A DNA stretch of 64,000 nucleotides from assembly GCF_011058315.1 (NCBI RefSeq), contig NZ_CP049298.1, positions 1,116,001 to 1,180,000 on the forward strand. The letters are read 5' to 3'. The position numbers and the translations under genes were made by a program. The notes under the pieces are model-generated. The model ran no database searches. It worked only from the letters and a program-made list of their open reading frames with translations, and was not told where the DNA came from. Below are positions 61,789-64,000 of this stretch, in pieces (position 1 is the first letter of the stretch; every line of letters starts with the position of its first letter). The DNA comes from Chryseobacterium sp. POL2 (GTDB lineage Bacteria; Bacteroidota; Bacteroidia; Flavobacteriales; Weeksellaceae).

Positions 61789-62576
61789 TAATTATTGATT
61801 TCATACACACCAATATCACCGATGGCTCTGTAATAAAAATAATCCTGCACACTCACAATCAACAAATCTTTGTCTTTGTATTGACCTTTCCAACCGTTGC
61901 CTTTGGGGAGTGAGATAAAAATGTTGTACCATTGTTCTGTTCCGCCATCCGAACCCACCCAAACATTATTATTGTGTTTAGTGTATGACCAAATTAATTC
62001 TGCAGTAGTTGGTACGGCATTTTCTTTCCAACGCCATTTGTTATCACTACTTCTAAAACGGTAATAGCCGTTACCTGTTACATTTTTATAAGTTGTGTTG
62101 TCGTAGATGGATTGTGTTTTCTTTACCAATTGCAGGTATTGCGAGTCAAAATATTTGACTATACGATAGTTACTATCTTCATTATGTCGTGATTTTATGA
62201 CCACAATTTGCCCGGATGCGTCTCGGGTAAAATCATAATATCCGAAGACCGTGTTAATAGACGTAATGCCGGTACTTGCATCATAAGTTGTTTGCATTTC
62301 TATTCTTTCTGTAAAATCGATGATTGAAGAATACTCACCTGTATTCACATTTTTTTCTATGTATGCAGGTATCAATATTGGCTTATCTCCATATTCGGCA
62401 GGTGCTGAGGCTTTGGGCTTATACTCTTCTATAATCACATAGTCCAATAATTCCTCTGCCGTGATTTCCTTGGCAATCTGTTCCGGTTGCGGTGTGTCGT
62501 CGTCACTTTTGCTACACGCTGTAAACAACAGTGTAAATGCGAAGAGGATGAATATAAATTTAGTCATTGCTTTCAT
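61788..62576 (-). CDS. Surface lipoprotein, tandem paralogue 3
   Basis: A 262-residue lipoprotein (lipobox FTAC, then SKSDDD) closely similar to paralogue 1 over its whole length, with EELLDYVIIEEYKPKASAPAEYGDK, TTYDASTGIT, GYYDFTRDASGQIVV, KWRWKEN, PKGNGWKGQYKDKDLLIV and a GDIGVYEINN C-terminus. The divergent central part (residues about 70-95) is where the two differ most. Paralogues 1-3 are in direct order, the mark of tandem duplication. Confidence 0.77.
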   Translation of the reverse strand: MKAMTKFIFILFAFTLLFTACSKSDDDTPQPEQIAKEITAEELLDYVIIEEYKPKASAPAEYGDKPILIPAYIEKNVNTGEYSSIIDFTERIEMQTTYDASTGITSINTVFGYYDFTRDASGQIVVIKSRHNEDSNYRIVKYFDSQYLQLVKKTQSIYDNTTYKNVTGNGYYRFRSSDNKWRWKENAVPTTAELIWSYTKHNNNVWVGSDGGTEQWYNIFISLPKGNGWKGQYKDKDLLIVSVQDYFYYRAIGDIGVYEINN

Positions 62577-62597
62577 GATCAGATTTTTTGAAAGTTA

Positions 62598-63188
62598 TTA
62601 TCTCGCAGGAACCATTTCCCATTGGTCGAATTTGTTGTTTTGCAATACGGCAGTTTCGGTTCCGTTGTAGCTGGTGTCGCCGTCCCAGATCAATACTTTT
62701 CCGCCGTAGGTGCCGGTTACAAAATGGAATCTGTTCGATGTTCCTGCCGCCGGTTTCAACGTGAAACTTTCAGGGTCTGCGCTATTTACGCTTAACCATT
62801 TTGAGTTAGAAAAATAGACATACCAGTTAGGCGTATCGAATTGTTTGAGTTGAATGGTGCCGTTTTTAGATTGGATTACCTCCCATTTTTGCAAATCGCT
62901 ACCATCAAAATCGTCCAATCTAAGCTTTGTGAACTTTTCTTTTTTGGGATTTGTCAGTGCTTTTTGATTACCCACGTTGATAATGTAGTAGGTACCCATT
63001 GTGATTTTTTGAGCATTGCTAACGCCTGTGCCAAGGCTACCCGCAGTTTTTCGTGCTGTACCAGACGATGTAGGCATATTCAAGATACCTGAATTGTTTA
63101 CTGTACGTGCTGCCTGTTGTACACTCGAACAAGATGTAACACTTGCTACTATTCCTACAAGTATTATAAGTTTGATTATTCTGTTCAT
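62598..63188 (-). CDS. Lipoprotein with ricin-type beta-trefoil-like repeats
   Basis: A 196-residue lipoprotein, lipobox VTSC. The mature protein starts with a Ser/Thr-rich linker, then a region with two QxW-type motifs: FDGSDLQKWEVIQSK and NNKFDQWEMVPA. These are the mark of ricin-type beta-trefoil carbohydrate-binding domains. It suggests glycan binding at the cell surface (inference). 22 bp before paralogue 3. Confidence 0.72.
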   Translation of the reverse strand: MNRIIKLIILVGIVASVTSCSSVQQAARTVNNSGILNMPTSSGTARKTAGSLGTGVSNAQKITMGTYYIINVGNQKALTNPKKEKFTKLRLDDFDGSDLQKWEVIQSKNGTIQLKQFDTPNWYVYFSNSKWLSVNSADPESFTLKPAAGTSNRFHFVTGTYGGKVLIWDGDTSYNGTETAVLQNNKFDQWEMVPAR

Positions 63189-63265
63189 AATATTTCTGTT
63201 TTTAGATGTTATTTTTTTGTTGAAATTTGAGCGCTGAATTGTAACTTTCTACTCTCCATTTTCAA

Positions 63266-64000
63266 TTAAAACCAGCTGTCTATATTATTAATGATAAAAT
63301 CTTTGTACTGATTAGCGTTTGTGCAATGACCTGCCCCGGGGACGATGAGCGTTTTGCTTTTATCCTTCACACCTGGATTTACGTTCTCTTGCAAACCGTT
63401 TACAAAAGTTTCGGCATCGGGTGTTTGTACTGTATTGTCAACTTTGTTGTTCATAAACAGCACAGGATAAAGTATACTTTTGCCTTTCCAGACATCGCCA
63501 CCGGCACATTCAAGAATGACACCTTTTATACCTTCTATGGGATAACTGTTATTCTGTGGGTTTGCAGGAAGAACGGCACCGTGCAGGCGATTTCCTCCTC
63601 GTGACAATCCGCCAAGCACCACTTTATTTCTTGCAATACTAAAAGCGGTGGTTTCTGTGGTAATAAGCTGTTCCATATCTTCTTTGAACCCTGCATAATA
63701 TTCCGAATTGGTTCTGTATGTAGTGGTAATTGCCACATATCCTTTATCTGCCAAAGCTGTACATTGGGCATTCAGCGTGGCATCGTTTTCATTTCCGCCA
63801 TCACCTACGGCAAGGATAATAAGGCCTCTACGGGTGCTAGGTTGGCTGGTTTCCTGATAGAAAACCTTGTAGGCCGCACCGTTTGTTGTGCCTGCTTTGG
63901 TTTTTACATCGCTGTTTACCGGCATTTCCGGTTCGTTGTTATCATCGCTTGAGCAATTGGATAATAAGAACAGAAAGCTCATTAAAAACAATATGTTCAA
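63266..64000 (-). CDS. Alpha/beta hydrolase lipoprotein, 5' end cut by window edge
   Basis: The visible 244 codons encode a lipoprotein (lipobox LSNC, then SSDDNNE, a surface-export-type signal). An alpha/beta-hydrolase follows: oxyanion region in GLIILAVGDGGNE, nucleophile in LGGLSRGGN, acid in the MNNKVDNTV region and His in PGAGHCTN. At position 64000 the frame is still open and only a TTG is available, so the true ATG is probably outside the window. The first in-frame ATG inside would leave too short a signal peptide. Confidence 0.78.
   Translation of the reverse strand: MNILFLMSFLFLLSNCSSDDNNEPEMPVNSDVKTKAGTTNGAAYKVFYQETSQPSTRRGLIILAVGDGGNENDATLNAQCTALADKGYVAITTTYRTNSEYYAGFKEDMEQLITTETTAFSIARNKVVLGGLSRGGNRLHGAVLPANPQNNSYPIEGIKGVILECAGGDVWKGKSILYPVLFMNNKVDNTVQTPDAETFVNGLQENVNPGVKDKSKTLIVPGAGHCTNANQYKDFIINNIDSWF

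Noticed and set aside
56669-64000. Polysaccharide utilisation locus (SusC/SusD)
   Set aside because: There is no TonB-dependent receptor or SusD-like lipoprotein in the block, and the lectin-like and hydrolase-like domains alone do not define such a locus.

Overview
This is a 64 kb stretch of AT-rich chromosome from a member of the Bacteroidota, class Flavobacteriia. The gene families point to the Chryseobacterium/Epilithonimonas/Elizabethkingia side of that class, but I cannot name a species. Evidence for the lineage: TAnnTTTG-type -7 promoter elements, weak or absent Shine-Dalgarno sites, lipoproteins whose acceptor Cys is followed by Ser/Asp runs, Bacteroidota-specific unknown families, and short genes separated by perfect hairpin terminators. 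I see no rRNA, tRNA, CRISPR array, intact transposase or prophage. Most of the window is ordinary core chromosome.

Layout. 1-2.6 kb: start of a PiT phosphate transporter, its DUF47/PhoU-like partner and a DEAD-box RNA helicase. 2.7-5.0 kb: FkbM methyltransferase plus a Wzx/MATE-type flippase. 5.2-8.9 kb: an ABC ATPase, a YceI lipoprotein, pheS and a DUF3108 protein. 9.0-10.8 kb: a 601-residue conserved protein of unknown function with a cysteine-rich C-terminal half. 11.0-15.7 kb: a glycogen operon, glgB-glgA-glgC, in which glgB is broken by a one-base frameshift in an A/T run. 16.0-19.7 kb: an ATP-grasp-like unknown, then queD-lpxH-luxE-like. 19.8-24.6 kb: tyrosine catabolism (hppD, fahA, a flavin reductase) with an M28 peptidase; hmgA is not present. 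24.6-36.7 kb: Dps, an alpha/beta hydrolase, DUF4197, DUF493, a secreted beta-rich protein with an HTH regulator beside it, a bacterial deoxyhypusine-synthase homologue, a DUF5715 protein, an ABC-F ATPase, a PAP2 phosphatase and an S9 peptidase. 36.9-45.0 kb: M3 peptidase, a KefF/KefC-like pair, LemA plus two TPM proteins, mazG and pcm. 45.1-51.7 kb: two Gfo/Idh oxidoreductases, an M23 peptidase, 3-hydroxybutyryl-CoA dehydrogenase, a CNNM/CorC protein and a polytopic membrane protein. 51.8-56.5 kb: a structured RNA-like element before a small acidic protein gene, then a META-domain lipoprotein, an M13 peptidase, an exported superoxide dismutase and an SCO protein. 56.5-64 kb: an accessory block of ten consecutive minus-strand secreted proteins and lipoproteins, including three tandem paralogues.

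The features that ordinary gene calling does not explain are non-coding. (a) Two ~120 bp GC-rich structured repeats lie in inverted orientation, each between convergent genes, 19 kb apart. (b) A third hairpin element at 51.85 kb has a similar stem/internal-loop layout and resembles a flavobacterial structured RNA (possibly Flavo-1). (c) Degenerate 7-bp tandem arrays sit in intergenic spacers at 45.03 kb and 61.72 kb, with a short version at 58.54 kb. (d) Four helically phased ATGACA repeats lie beside the HTH regulator gene. I see no clear new multi-gene defence or biosynthetic system. The best candidates for undescribed biology are the structured repeats, the 601-residue cysteine-rich protein and the surface-lipoprotein array.
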